From contig CAXBNJ010000002.1 of assembly GCA_963977125.1 (NCBI GenBank), forward strand, positions 62,001-126,000: a DNA stretch of 64,000 bases, written 5' to 3'. The DNA comes from UBA2705 sp963977125. GTDB taxonomy: Bacteria > Pseudomonadota > Alphaproteobacteria > Micavibrionales > Micavibrionaceae. Shown piece after piece: positions 25,164-33,773 of this stretch (position 1 is its first letter; the number at the start of each line of letters is the position of its first letter). Below the pieces are notes generated by a model that was not told the DNA's origin, made no database searches, and was given only the letters and a program-made list of their open reading frames with translations. The translations under genes and the position numbers were made by a program.

Positions 25164-26320
25164 AATGAATAACCCTCTTCAGCTGTTTTTTGCTTATCGC
25201 CATCGCCTGCGCCGCCTTCATCAGCATCGCTTGCGCCATCTGACAAAGGATCATAAGCTTCTTCATCTTCCTCGAAATCCGCTTCTTCGTCTGACGCCTT
25301 AAGCAAGGCTTTGCGCGCTTCTGAGCGTGAAATCAAGCCCCCTTCTGATAGGTTAGCGATCGCCTCTTCCATTGTAACCATGCCATAGCGCGCCCCTGTT
25401 TGCATCATAGAATACATTTGCGCGATTTGGTTCTCACGGATCAAGTTACGAACAGCATTCGTACCCACTAAAATTTCAAATGCCCCAATACGGCCTTTGC
25501 CGTCAGCACGTTTAAGCAGCGTTTGTGCGACCACGCCCTGCAGTGAGCCAGAAAGCATCGCACGAACCATTTCTTTATCGCCTGATTCAAACACGTCAAT
25601 AATACGGTCAATTGTTTTGGCGGCTGAGTTCGCGTGTAGCGTTCCAAAGACCAAGTGCCCTGTTTCAGCAGCCGTAAGCGCCAAGGATATGGTTTCATGG
25701 TCACGCATCTCACCGACAAGAATAACATCAGGGTCTTCACGCAGAGCTGATTTAAGCGCACGATTAAAGCTATGTGTATCAGTGCCAACCTCACGGTGAT
25801 TAACCAAGGACTTCTTAGATGTGTGGAAAAATTCCACAGGATCTTCAACCGTCAGAATATGCTTGCTGGTTGTTCTGTTAATATGATCAACCATTGAAGC
25901 CAGCGTTGTTGATTTACCAGAGCCCGTTGGACCCGTCACCAAAACAAGCCCTTTTTCAAGCTCAGCAAAACGCTTCATAACCGGCGGCAGCTCAAGCTCT
26001 TCCATGGTCGGGATGTCTGATGGGATACTCCGGAACACGGCAGCGGCGCCTTCACGCGTTGTAAAGGCGTTCACACGAAAACGTGCTTTTTCACCAAAGG
26101 AAATCGCGAAATCTATCTCAAATTCTTTCTCATATTCTGCGCGTTGTTCTTCGGTCATAATAGAAAACAACATAGTACGAATATCATCGCTTGCGAGCGC
26201 ATCCATTTTCACACGTTTCATTTCCCCATAAACACGGACGATAGGTGGCTGATTTGCGCTGATATGCAAATCAGAAGCATCATTTTGCATTGAAAAAGCG
26301 AGAAGCTGAGTAATATCCAA
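25160..26320 (-). CDS. pilT: PilT-family pilus retraction ATPase
   Basis: This 386-residue PilT-type ATPase has Walker A GPTGSGKST (130-138), an Asp box (TVEDPVEFF) and Walker B DPDVILVGEMRD. The His-box GHLVFGTLHAN follows the PilT pattern. A highly acidic tail (about 340-386) is unusual for PilT and may be a regulatory or docking extension. The start is a TTG with a strong AGGAG 7 bp upstream. It is followed by the coupled PilU-like gene. Pilus retraction drives twitching or DNA uptake. Confidence 0.9.
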   Translation of the reverse strand: MDITQLLAFSMQNDASDLHISANQPPIVRVYGEMKRVKMDALASDDIRTMLFSIMTEEQRAEYEKEFEIDFAISFGEKARFRVNAFTTREGAAAVFRSIPSDIPTMEELELPPVMKRFAELEKGLVLVTGPTGSGKSTTLASMVDHINRTTSKHILTVEDPVEFFHTSKKSLVNHREVGTDTHSFNRALKSALREDPDVILVGEMRDHETISLALTAAETGHLVFGTLHANSAAKTIDRIIDVFESGDKEMVRAMLSGSLQGVVAQTLLKRADGKGRIGAFEILVGTNAVRNLIRENQIAQMYSMMQTGARYGMVTMEEAIANLSEGGLISRSEARKALLKASDEEADFEEDEEAYDPLSDGASDADEGGAGDGDKQKTAEEGYSF

Positions 26321-26442
26321 GTGAAATCTCCTAATGAGGACGCGTAAGAGCGTATTATATAAATTGCTAGCCCTGCATGAAACAGGTTTATTTGATCATC
26401 TTATGTCGAGAACGTAAAAACTCTATTAATTTTACCCTATAA

Positions 26443-27288
26443 TCATTCATAGAAATACAATAAAAACATATCTTTAAAAATATAGCATATTACTAAAGAC
26501 AATATAAGTGATGGGCCAAAAGGAAAAATCGGGTCTTTATGTGCAAGACGGCAATACCCACCATGCATCACCCCGAGAACACCTGAGACCATCATAAATA
26601 TAGGCAACAGAGGCAAACCAAGCCAAACACCCGCCGCAGCATAAAACTTTACATCCCCCAAACCTAAAGCATCTTTTTTCAATATTTTTGAAAAGAGAAA
26701 CCCGATAAGCCAAGCCACTGTAGCAAAAATTAAACCATTTATCATCACAGAAACAAACGCCATAACAATGCCGCTCGCGGGCAAAGCACCCGACAAATAA
26801 GGTATAAGCAGCTTTGCGCCGAGCCCCATAACCAACAAACTCGCGACCAGCTTATCGGGCAAAATAAGATGCTCTAAATCAATAACAAACAGCGCCAAGA
26901 TCACAGGGATCGTAATAATCAAAATCGCAGCATGAAGCGTTAAGCCAAAAGTCGATAACACCGCCAAAGTAAGGACAATACAGCTAAGCTCGACGAAGAA
27001 ATAGCCTGAACCATAGCTTTTCTTACAATAACGACACCGACCACGTAGACATAAATAAGATAAAAAGGGAATCAGATCAAAAAAAGACAACTGGTGCTTA
27101 CACTGCGTACAGTAAGAGCGCGCCGCGCCGTTCTTGTCTCCGCCTTGCGCAGATTTATCACCAAAGGCGATGGGTATTCCACGAGGCAAACGATAAATTA
27201 AAGCCGTGGCAAAACTGCCGAAAAGCCCCCCCAATACTATGGAGAGGCTCAATAAGATTAATCCATCTATAACGTGGAAATACAGCAT
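26443..27288 (-). CDS. pilD: prepilin peptidase / N-methyltransferase (PilD)
   Basis: This integral membrane enzyme cleaves and N-methylates type IV prepilins. The 281-residue protein has an N-terminal region with the zinc-type CxxC pair (C60/C63 and C85/C88, CTQCKHQLSFF... CRYCKK). Two catalytic aspartates are present at D137 (VIDLEHLILPD) and D212 (GLGDVKF). About seven to eight membrane helices are visible. It is 12 bp downstream of the TPR gene, in the same operon. The presence of PilD predicts that pilin genes exist elsewhere in the genome. Confidence 0.92.
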   Translation of the reverse strand: MLYFHVIDGLILLSLSIVLGGLFGSFATALIYRLPRGIPIAFGDKSAQGGDKNGAARSYCTQCKHQLSFFDLIPFLSYLCLRGRCRYCKKSYGSGYFFVELSCIVLTLAVLSTFGLTLHAAILIITIPVILALFVIDLEHLILPDKLVASLLVMGLGAKLLIPYLSGALPASGIVMAFVSVMINGLIFATVAWLIGFLFSKILKKDALGLGDVKFYAAAGVWLGLPLLPIFMMVSGVLGVMHGGYCRLAHKDPIFPFGPSLILSLVICYIFKDMFLLYFYE

Positions 27289-27300
27289 TAGAGCCCTGAC

Positions 27301-28596
27301 TTACATTTGGCGGAGTCTGGACAAACGATCATAGATCACATCACGCTTAATTGTGCCTTGGCGTGACAGTGAATCCACTTCTAAAGAACGCTCATATTGA
27401 GCAATCGCTTTTTTATATTCACGGTTATGATCATAAACAACCGCCAGATTAAAGTAATGCTGTGCATTACCCGGCTCTAAAGACGTTGCAATACCAATAT
27501 ATTTCAAAGCACTCTCATAATTATTTAGCCCCGCTTCAGCCAAACCCATTTGCGCCGCAATCGCTGCATTGCCAGGGAATTTCTCATAAAGAGCCCCAAG
27601 GCGCTCAAGCGCTACAGTTGGGTATTGCTGAGAAATAAGCCCGAGCAAGTTAACCAAAACTTTTGGGTTTTTAGGAGAGAGATCAAGAAGCTCTTCATAG
27701 GCCTGAACAGCTTTTTCTTCTTGTCCTGTCATTTGCAGAGCAACGGCACGTCCCATTAAAATACGTTGGTCGCGCTTATTGCCCTTATATAATGATTCAA
27801 ACATATGCAGAGCCGATTCATAACGGCGCAAATCAAGCGCGCGCTGCGCTGCGACAAAGCGCGAGTCTACGTCGCCTGCTTTGCTTATATGGTCTATAAT
27901 TATAATTCTCTGAGCGGGATCTTTCGAAGGGTCAGCCTTTATGGGCGCATTAAGGTCTGATGTAGTGACACCACGATCAGAGCTGTAATATTTATCCGCA
28001 ACATCATAATCTGATCCCGCTTCTACGCCACCTGTGCTTTCGCCTGATAATGGCTTAACAGGTACAGGAATAGATTTAGTGACAGATACGTCCGGAACGT
28101 CAGGCGTAGTGACCACCATAGGATCTTCAATATTACCTACATTAAGTACAGGCTCTGGCGCCAATTCAATGGCGGGCTCTTCAAAAGTCGGAGCCTCTAT
28201 AGCTATCTCTGAAAAATCAGGAAGGTTATTTATATCTTGCGATGAATTCGCATCGAGCTCGGGTGGAGCTATAACCGCCAGCTCTTCAACAGACACATTC
28301 GGTATAGAATCATCAAGTGGCGATGCTTGCGTCAAGCTCGGCGCCGCAGGCACTTCAAATTCAGAGATATCAAGATTATACGACATAGGATCGGTAGCAG
28401 GGTCAGGCGCCACATTCGACGGCACCTCCACGAACTCACCACCCTCGGGCATTTGCATTTCACTCACATCATCAACCATAGGCGGTGCCATGAAGTCCAT
28501 ATCTGATAATTGGGCTGCTGCTGGCTTGCAATGCAATAACACGCTACCGGAAAGAGCCACAACTGCGCAGCTTAAAAGAAATCTATTTGTTTTCAT
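27301..28596 (-). CDS. TPR-repeat pilus protein (MshN-like)
   Basis: The ATG at 28596 gives 431 residues with a Sec signal (MKTNRFLLSCAVVALSGSVL... AAA-Q). The frame runs 12 bp further to a GTG. Residues 30-210 are a low-complexity Pro/Val/Asp/Glu-rich region. The C-terminal 230 residues contain TPR repeats (YESALHMFESLYKG, KAVQAYEELLDLSPKNP, YESALKYIGIATSLEPGN, YKKAIAQYERSLEV), as in MshN/PilF-type proteins that assist secretin or pilus assembly. It is 12 bp upstream of pilD. The MshN assignment rests on context and repeats. Confidence 0.75.
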   Translation of the reverse strand: MKTNRFLLSCAVVALSGSVLLHCKPAAAQLSDMDFMAPPMVDDVSEMQMPEGGEFVEVPSNVAPDPATDPMSYNLDISEFEVPAAPSLTQASPLDDSIPNVSVEELAVIAPPELDANSSQDINNLPDFSEIAIEAPTFEEPAIELAPEPVLNVGNIEDPMVVTTPDVPDVSVTKSIPVPVKPLSGESTGGVEAGSDYDVADKYYSSDRGVTTSDLNAPIKADPSKDPAQRIIIIDHISKAGDVDSRFVAAQRALDLRRYESALHMFESLYKGNKRDQRILMGRAVALQMTGQEEKAVQAYEELLDLSPKNPKVLVNLLGLISQQYPTVALERLGALYEKFPGNAAIAAQMGLAEAGLNNYESALKYIGIATSLEPGNAQHYFNLAVVYDHNREYKKAIAQYERSLEVDSLSRQGTIKRDVIYDRLSRLRQM

Positions 28597-28716
28597 TGAT
28601 AATCTCACTGAATGAGGGGTAGAAAAGACAATATTTACTAAACACTAGTGTACAATAAGTTGATAGTGATGCCAAGCGCATTAAAGCCATCTGTCTAAAA
28701 AGACCGAGAAATATAA

Positions 28717-29466
28717 TTACACGCTTCGATTATGGAGGATTAAATTCATAAATGAGCGCTCTAAATTATCCCCTTCATGCAGAGCAATAAATGCAGAAGG
28801 CTCACCAAAAAAGGCGACGTGACCACGGTCGACCACCGCAATACGCTCACAAATCTCTTCCATATCAGACAGGACATGGCTACTAATTAAAAAAGAACGG
28901 CCTTTTTCTTTCTCAGCCTTAATTAAATCCTTAACCAAGCTGCGGGAAAAAGGATCAAGCCCGCTCATAGGCTCATCCAATATCATTAACGAGCAGCCCG
29001 TTAAAATAGTCGCAAGAAAACCTATCTTCTGACGCATGCCTTTTGAATAAGACGAGACTTTCTTATCTAAAAAGGCCACGTCAAAGGCCAAGTCATGTAC
29101 GGATTTTCTAATCTCATCGCGCGCAATGCGCCGACCATATACTTTTAAGGAAAAATCTATAAATTCATAGCCTGTCAAAAAAGCAGGCGGTTCAAATTTT
29201 TCTGGTAAATACGCCAAGGCCGCAATAGCATCATTGGCCGCCTCACCCTGCCCTGCTGCATGCAAGCTCGTATCCATTGTAAATGATCCGCTTTTTTTCT
29301 TACGCAGCCCCAATAGAGTTTTCAAAAGCGTGGTTTTACCTGCGCCATTCAAACCGATAAGCCCTACAGTTTCTCCATGTTTGAGTGCAATATCAACATT
29401 ACTGAGAATGTCAGCCCCGGGGTAGCCAACGCAAAGCTTGTTCGTTTCAAGAATATTTAAAACCAT
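28717..29466 (-). CDS. ABC transporter ATP-binding protein in the pilus operon (PilH-like)
   Basis: This 249-residue nucleotide-binding subunit has Walker A GLNGAGKTT (37-45), the signature SYSKGMRQKI and Walker B LMILDEPMSGLDP, followed by the H-loop SSHVLSDME. It belongs to the class that partners with ABC-2 permeases; the permease at 21145-21915 is the likely partner. It is embedded in the pilus gene cluster 20 bp after an MshK-like gene. In Myxococcus, PilH/PilI play this role. Confidence 0.88.
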   Translation of the reverse strand: MVLNILETNKLCVGYPGADILSNVDIALKHGETVGLIGLNGAGKTTLLKTLLGLRKKKSGSFTMDTSLHAAGQGEAANDAIAALAYLPEKFEPPAFLTGYEFIDFSLKVYGRRIARDEIRKSVHDLAFDVAFLDKKVSSYSKGMRQKIGFLATILTGCSLMILDEPMSGLDPFSRSLVKDLIKAEKEKGRSFLISSHVLSDMEEICERIAVVDRGHVAFFGEPSAFIALHEGDNLERSFMNLILHNRSV

Positions 29467-29486
29467 TGAAAAGTCTTTTTTTAAGT

Positions 29487-30173
29487 TTAGCCTGGGAAAA
29501 ACAGGCGTGCATCTAAATTAAAACGCTGATTAGGACGCAAGCGCACAGGAAAAATAGTATTCGTCCCTTTATCAAACCACTTAAGGCGAATAAAGTCATT
29601 ATGAACCTGAATATCAAGGATTTCTTCAGGTAAATGATTAGGGGTTATGCGTACCTCATTTAAATAAACAGACCAATTATCAGCACTTGTATAAATAATA
29701 CCGCCAAGCATTAAGTCACGACGTGCACGGATCTCACGGCTTCTCGATTGCGTTGAGCTCCTGTTTGTACCAGGTAAACGCGCCTCAAAACCGCGACGCG
29801 CCTCTTGTATCAAAGCGTATTCCATCAAGTTAAAAAACAATGATTTCATTACTGGCTTTTCATAGGCGATATCTTCTGCGTTATCCAAATCAGCGACAAC
29901 ACCGAGCAGCATAAGGTTAAATTCATCAGTCGATTGCTGTTGATTTTTCTTCAGCTCAAGCAAATTAGGTAGCGTTACATCCTCACTATTGAGAGAATCT
30001 TCTATTGCGACGAAGGCATCGTCATCCAAAAACCCCTCATCACTAGACTGAGCATAGCTTGGCGTTATATTAAGGAGCAGCAAAGCAAACGATAAAAAAG
30101 AATATCGCTTAATATAGCTAAAGCCTTGATGCGCAAATACACACATATATTGTCCTACACTTATTTGTTTCAT
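29487..30173 (-). CDS. pilus assembly protein, MshK/PilP-like
   Basis: This 228-residue protein has an N-terminal signal/hydrophobic segment (RYSFLSFALLLLNITPSYAQ), an acidic helical linker and a C-terminal beta-rich domain from about 160 (LMLGGIIYTSADNWSVYLNEVRI, FPVRLRPNQRF), in the style of MshK, PilP and GspC homology-region domains. It has a good AAGG 7 bp before the ATG. It lies between the MshJ-like gene and the ABC ATPase. The assignment is mainly from position and domain style. Confidence 0.6.
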   Translation of the reverse strand: MKQISVGQYMCVFAHQGFSYIKRYSFLSFALLLLNITPSYAQSSDEGFLDDDAFVAIEDSLNSEDVTLPNLLELKKNQQQSTDEFNLMLLGVVADLDNAEDIAYEKPVMKSLFFNLMEYALIQEARRGFEARLPGTNRSSTQSRSREIRARRDLMLGGIIYTSADNWSVYLNEVRITPNHLPEEILDIQVHNDFIRLKWFDKGTNTIFPVRLRPNQRFNLDARLFFPG

Positions 30174-30197
30174 ATAAAAACCTTAATCCAAAGAGCT

Positions 30198-30833
30198 TTA
30201 ATTCTCTGTCTCTTTCTCTTTCTTTTCCTCGGGAACAGAATGCCATAAAAAGCTCACTTCTGCGTTAACAAGACTAATAGGCATACCGCTACCAATATCT
30301 TTCAGAGTTGACGTCGACAACGCTTCGCTGCGGCTCAATTTAAGAGATTGGAACTGAACATAGCCAGGAAACTTTCTATTCATAACATCTATAAAGCTAT
30401 AGACGTCAATATCATCCAGAGCTTGAATACTTAAACTCACGCGACTATTTACCCAACGCAATGTTGGCTGCGTAATATGTGGGCTTTTTTCAATGGCATA
30501 CGGGCTTACATCATATTTAGCACGCAGTACTTGTGATTTAGTTTGCGCCTCATAAAAGACATCGCGCAATACATCACGATCCTGCTCCTTAAAGAAATCC
30601 TTTTTCTCTAGGCGAACATAATCCGCGACTTGGCCACGTAAAGTGACAAATTGCTCACGCACCTTCTTAACTTCATTAAACCGGTTACGCACTTTACGCT
30701 TTAATGAATTAAGCTCGCGCTCTTTGAGCACAATATTATCATCCATATATTTATACGCAAATCCACCACCGACATTCAGCCCAATAAGCAGCAAAATAAA
30801 TATAATACGTTTGGTTCCTAGGACAGAAAACAT
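30198..30833 (-). CDS. pilus assembly protein, MshJ/PilO-like
   Basis: The product has 211 residues: one N-terminal membrane helix (IIFILLLIGLNVGGGFAY), a coiled coil (about 35-75, Lys/Arg/Glu-rich) and a C-terminal alpha/beta ferredoxin-like domain (VSLSIQALDDIDVYSFIDVM), the architecture of PilO, MshJ and GspM. Its ATG overlaps the stop of the upstream MshI-like gene (TAATG), indicating translational coupling. It acts in the inner-membrane alignment complex. Confidence 0.75.
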   Translation of the reverse strand: MFSVLGTKRIIFILLLIGLNVGGGFAYKYMDDNIVLKERELNSLKRKVRNRFNEVKKVREQFVTLRGQVADYVRLEKKDFFKEQDRDVLRDVFYEAQTKSQVLRAKYDVSPYAIEKSPHITQPTLRWVNSRVSLSIQALDDIDVYSFIDVMNRKFPGYVQFQSLKLSRSEALSTSTLKDIGSGMPISLVNAEVSFLWHSVPEEKKEKETEN

Positions 30834-32437
30834 TATTTAACATCCTTTCGAATCATGATCGAGGCGCCAAGGTCTTTATCACCTTGCCCTGCACTCGTTG
30901 GCACTCTGGCTTTAACGTCATAACCGACCTCATCAGAGAACACATCAACAGAAGCCAAATCTTGTAGCTCCTTAGTTACTGTAACGACATAATCGCTACC
31001 TAAAGATTCAGCCAAACGCGAGCGGAGTGCTTGCACACTGCGGTTCCCCCGCTCAATCTCAATCTCTTGCGGAAAGCTCATCGACATATTCGCCTCAATA
31101 TAGCCCTTCTTTTTAGGGCCACGCCTATTTTGCGCGCCCTCATGAGGGACAAAACGAATAGCAAAGTCATCAAAACGGATATTGTGACCTAGGCTATCTG
31201 CCACGCCCCTCGCCCATTTCAAAGCATCAAAATTCTCACTCGATAATTCATTATATAAATTAATAGCATTAAAGAATTTATCGAGATCAATGCCGATCTT
31301 CTTCTTACTTTCAACTTCACGTCGATACAAGTTCTCAACCTGTAAATGTTGATCTTCCGCAAGCTTAATATCGGCCTCTACTTGGTACAAACGCTGGCCT
31401 GTAATCGATACAAAATATATAGCCCCGATAAATGCGACCGTCGCCAAGAACATAAACACACTCGCCGCTTGACGCGGCTGCATAACTTTATCCAAGCCTT
31501 GCGAGCGCAATGGTAAATCAAGCGCAACTTTGCGCCCAGACCAAGCAACATGCAAAGGATCAGCTAAGCGTAAATCTTCTTGCATACCGATACGCAATGA
31601 CAATTTCTTAGCCGCATCTGCGGCGCTTAATACTGTTAAATAACAAGAAGCCGTTATCATCGCTTCCAGAGCTTGCGTCGCCTCTGGGTTTGCAATAATA
31701 ATCACATCTAGCCCGTCTTCTTGCGCGTAACCAAAGCGAGATAGATAGCTCATTGTTGCGGTGAATTCTTGCGAAACTTCATTAGCCCAAAGCCCCGGAT
31801 CAATGTCAGAATCAACAATCGGCGTGATACGGGTCAGGGCAAGCTCGCCATCCTTCGTCACAATTTGGCGCAAACCGCCATTGACGTGCTGGCCTATAAA
31901 GACCACCCATTTCGATTTCTTACGTTTCGTTTCCTTTGAAAGGATCTGCGCTAGGCTACTAACCATCTCCGCCGATTCAATGGGCAGAGCACCATAACCG
32001 GAAATAGCGACATATGACTTTTCTAGAGCTTGAATAGTCAAGTTAAACGGCTGCGTCACAGGAACGCCCGCAAAAAGATAATAGCTGCCCGCTTGCTTCT
32101 TATCTGTCTTCATCACAAGCGCGGCGCGCACAGGGTGATTTGGGAAAACAACAGCCAGCTTACGTCTTAATACGCCAGCCTTATCGAGCATGCCAACTTT
32201 AGGCAGTTTTTCTTTTCTATAGTGTTGCTCAACCATATCGTTAAGCACAAGAACAGAGCCTGAGCTCTTCTTATCAAGCAAGGCCATTGTTTTTTCAACA
32301 AAGCCCTCATCTGACCATGCAATAATACCAAGCATTTTTACAAAATTTGCATGCACATTGTAGATAACAAGACTTTCATCAGTCATCATCAGTACAGTAC
32401 GCGAAGGTGCCAAAAATGGCAGTGGTTTTGAAGCCAT
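30833..32437 (-). CDS. pilus assembly protein MshI-like (PilM/PilN-type)
   Basis: This 534-residue inner-membrane protein has an N-terminal cytoplasmic domain (1-300) of the PilM/GspL type. A single membrane helix follows at about 335 (ASVFMFLATVAFIGAIYFVSI), then a coiled coil and a PilN-like periplasmic part (GVADSLGHNIRFDDFAI). This layout matches MshI/GspL fusions rather than separate PilM and PilN. AAGGACT precedes the ATG. It is tightly linked to the MshG-like gene upstream (10 bp) and the PilO-like gene downstream. Confidence 0.72.
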   Translation of the reverse strand: MASKPLPFLAPSRTVLMMTDESLVIYNVHANFVKMLGIIAWSDEGFVEKTMALLDKKSSGSVLVLNDMVEQHYRKEKLPKVGMLDKAGVLRRKLAVVFPNHPVRAALVMKTDKKQAGSYYLFAGVPVTQPFNLTIQALEKSYVAISGYGALPIESAEMVSSLAQILSKETKRKKSKWVVFIGQHVNGGLRQIVTKDGELALTRITPIVDSDIDPGLWANEVSQEFTATMSYLSRFGYAQEDGLDVIIIANPEATQALEAMITASCYLTVLSAADAAKKLSLRIGMQEDLRLADPLHVAWSGRKVALDLPLRSQGLDKVMQPRQAASVFMFLATVAFIGAIYFVSITGQRLYQVEADIKLAEDQHLQVENLYRREVESKKKIGIDLDKFFNAINLYNELSSENFDALKWARGVADSLGHNIRFDDFAIRFVPHEGAQNRRGPKKKGYIEANMSMSFPQEIEIERGNRSVQALRSRLAESLGSDYVVTVTKELQDLASVDVFSDEVGYDVKARVPTSAGQGDKDLGASIMIRKDVK

Positions 32438-32447
32438 GATAAAGTCC

Positions 32448-33608
32448 TTAGAAACCTATATTTTCAAAACTAGAATAAATTGGGCCAAACACGGCAACCG
32501 CAATCCACATAATCATAAGACCCAAGAAAGCGGTCAGCATAGGCTCGATCATCGCGATCATGCCCTGAATAGCTTCGTCAACATCCTTAGTATAAAAGTC
32601 AGACACCTGATCCAACACAGACGTAAGGTTACCAGATTCTTCACCAATCTTAACCATACGTGTTACGAGACTTGGAAATTCACCACAAAGCGAGAACGCT
32701 TCAGATAATGGGCTACCGGCTTGGACATAAGCCTCGACAGCCTCGACAGCCTCGACAAGCGCGAGATTACCCACCGTCATACGCGCACTTTTCAAACAAT
32801 TAATAATATCAATGCCACTGGCAAATAAAGCGCCAAAGGTTTGCGCATAACGCGCGACATTAATTTTCCGCACTAAAGTGCCATACACAGGGCAAGACAG
32901 CATTGCATAGTCAACCCGATAAGCAAAATCGGCGGATAAAGCACGCAAAGCCTTAAACCCTATAAACAACACAAACGGCGTCGCTAAGATCGCCCACCAG
33001 AATTTTTGGAAAAACTCAGATGTGTTAATCAACCATAATGTATAGAAAGGAAGATCCTGACCGATGTTTTTAATAAAGCCAACGACCTCAGGCACAACAA
33101 AACCCATCATAACAACCATTACAGACAAAACAGCGACCAGCAGAATAATAGGATAGCGTGTCGCCTTTTTAATTTGCGACTGCATTTCATCCATCCACTT
33201 TAAAAAGCGCATAAGCTGACGATAAGAAGATGTTAAATCACCCGTATCTTCACCAGCACCAATCAAAGCAAGATATAAATTACCAAAAACCTTTGGATGA
33301 CGTCCCAATGATTCGGAAAGAGAACTCCCCTCAGAAACATCACGATGCACTTCGGACATAATGTCACGTAAAGTCGGATGGTCTGTTGTGTCACGAATAT
33401 CAGCCAAGGAATCAAGCATCGGCACGCCCGCTGATTGCATTTGTTCCAAATGCATAAATAGCTGGATTAGGTCACGTGTTTTAACTTTTTTAACGCCAAA
33501 AGATAAACCTGGAATAGATTTCTGCCCATCAACATCAGAACAGCTCATGAGCTCCATACCTGCGGATTGAAGCTGATTATACAAATCAATTTCATTCTTA
33601 GCAGACAT
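32448..33608 (-). CDS. mshG: type IV pilus/type II secretion inner-membrane platform protein (MshG/PilC/GspF)
   Basis: The ATG at 33608 gives 386 residues; a GTG directly before it is an alternative. The two GspF domains are visible: LIQLFMHLEQMQSAGVPMLDSL early, and YAQTFGALFASGIDIINCLKSAR late, with three to four membrane helices. The family anchors the pilus assembly ATPase. Within the second domain the protein has the repeat VEA x3, encoded by three tandem copies of a 9-bp unit (32731-32757). AAAGG precedes the start. Confidence 0.9.
   Translation of the reverse strand: MSAKNEIDLYNQLQSAGMELMSCSDVDGQKSIPGLSFGVKKVKTRDLIQLFMHLEQMQSAGVPMLDSLADIRDTTDHPTLRDIMSEVHRDVSEGSSLSESLGRHPKVFGNLYLALIGAGEDTGDLTSSYRQLMRFLKWMDEMQSQIKKATRYPIILLVAVLSVMVVMMGFVVPEVVGFIKNIGQDLPFYTLWLINTSEFFQKFWWAILATPFVLFIGFKALRALSADFAYRVDYAMLSCPVYGTLVRKINVARYAQTFGALFASGIDIINCLKSARMTVGNLALVEAVEAVEAYVQAGSPLSEAFSLCGEFPSLVTRMVKIGEESGNLTSVLDQVSDFYTKDVDEAIQGMIAMIEPMLTAFLGLMIMWIAVAVFGPIYSSFENIGF
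32731..32757 (-). repeat. tandem 9-bp repeat (3 copies) inside mshG
   Basis: GCCTCGACA occurs three times in a row at 32731-32739, 32740-32748 and 32749-32757 on the plus strand. On the coding (minus) strand it encodes consecutive Val-Glu-Ala units. Being in frame, expansion or loss would add or remove 3 residues without a frameshift. Confidence 0.85.
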
Positions 33609-33773
33609 CACACCTTTAATTGGCCGGCCTTTTACGTTTAGCGCTCTATATTTAAATTTATGAATAGTCGCCCCCTGAAAATCGATTACGACTTAATATG
33701 TGCGTTTTAAGAATTAAGAGACCGAAACAGCCCCGAGAAATAAGTTTTACCAATAGCATTAAGCATTAAACAT

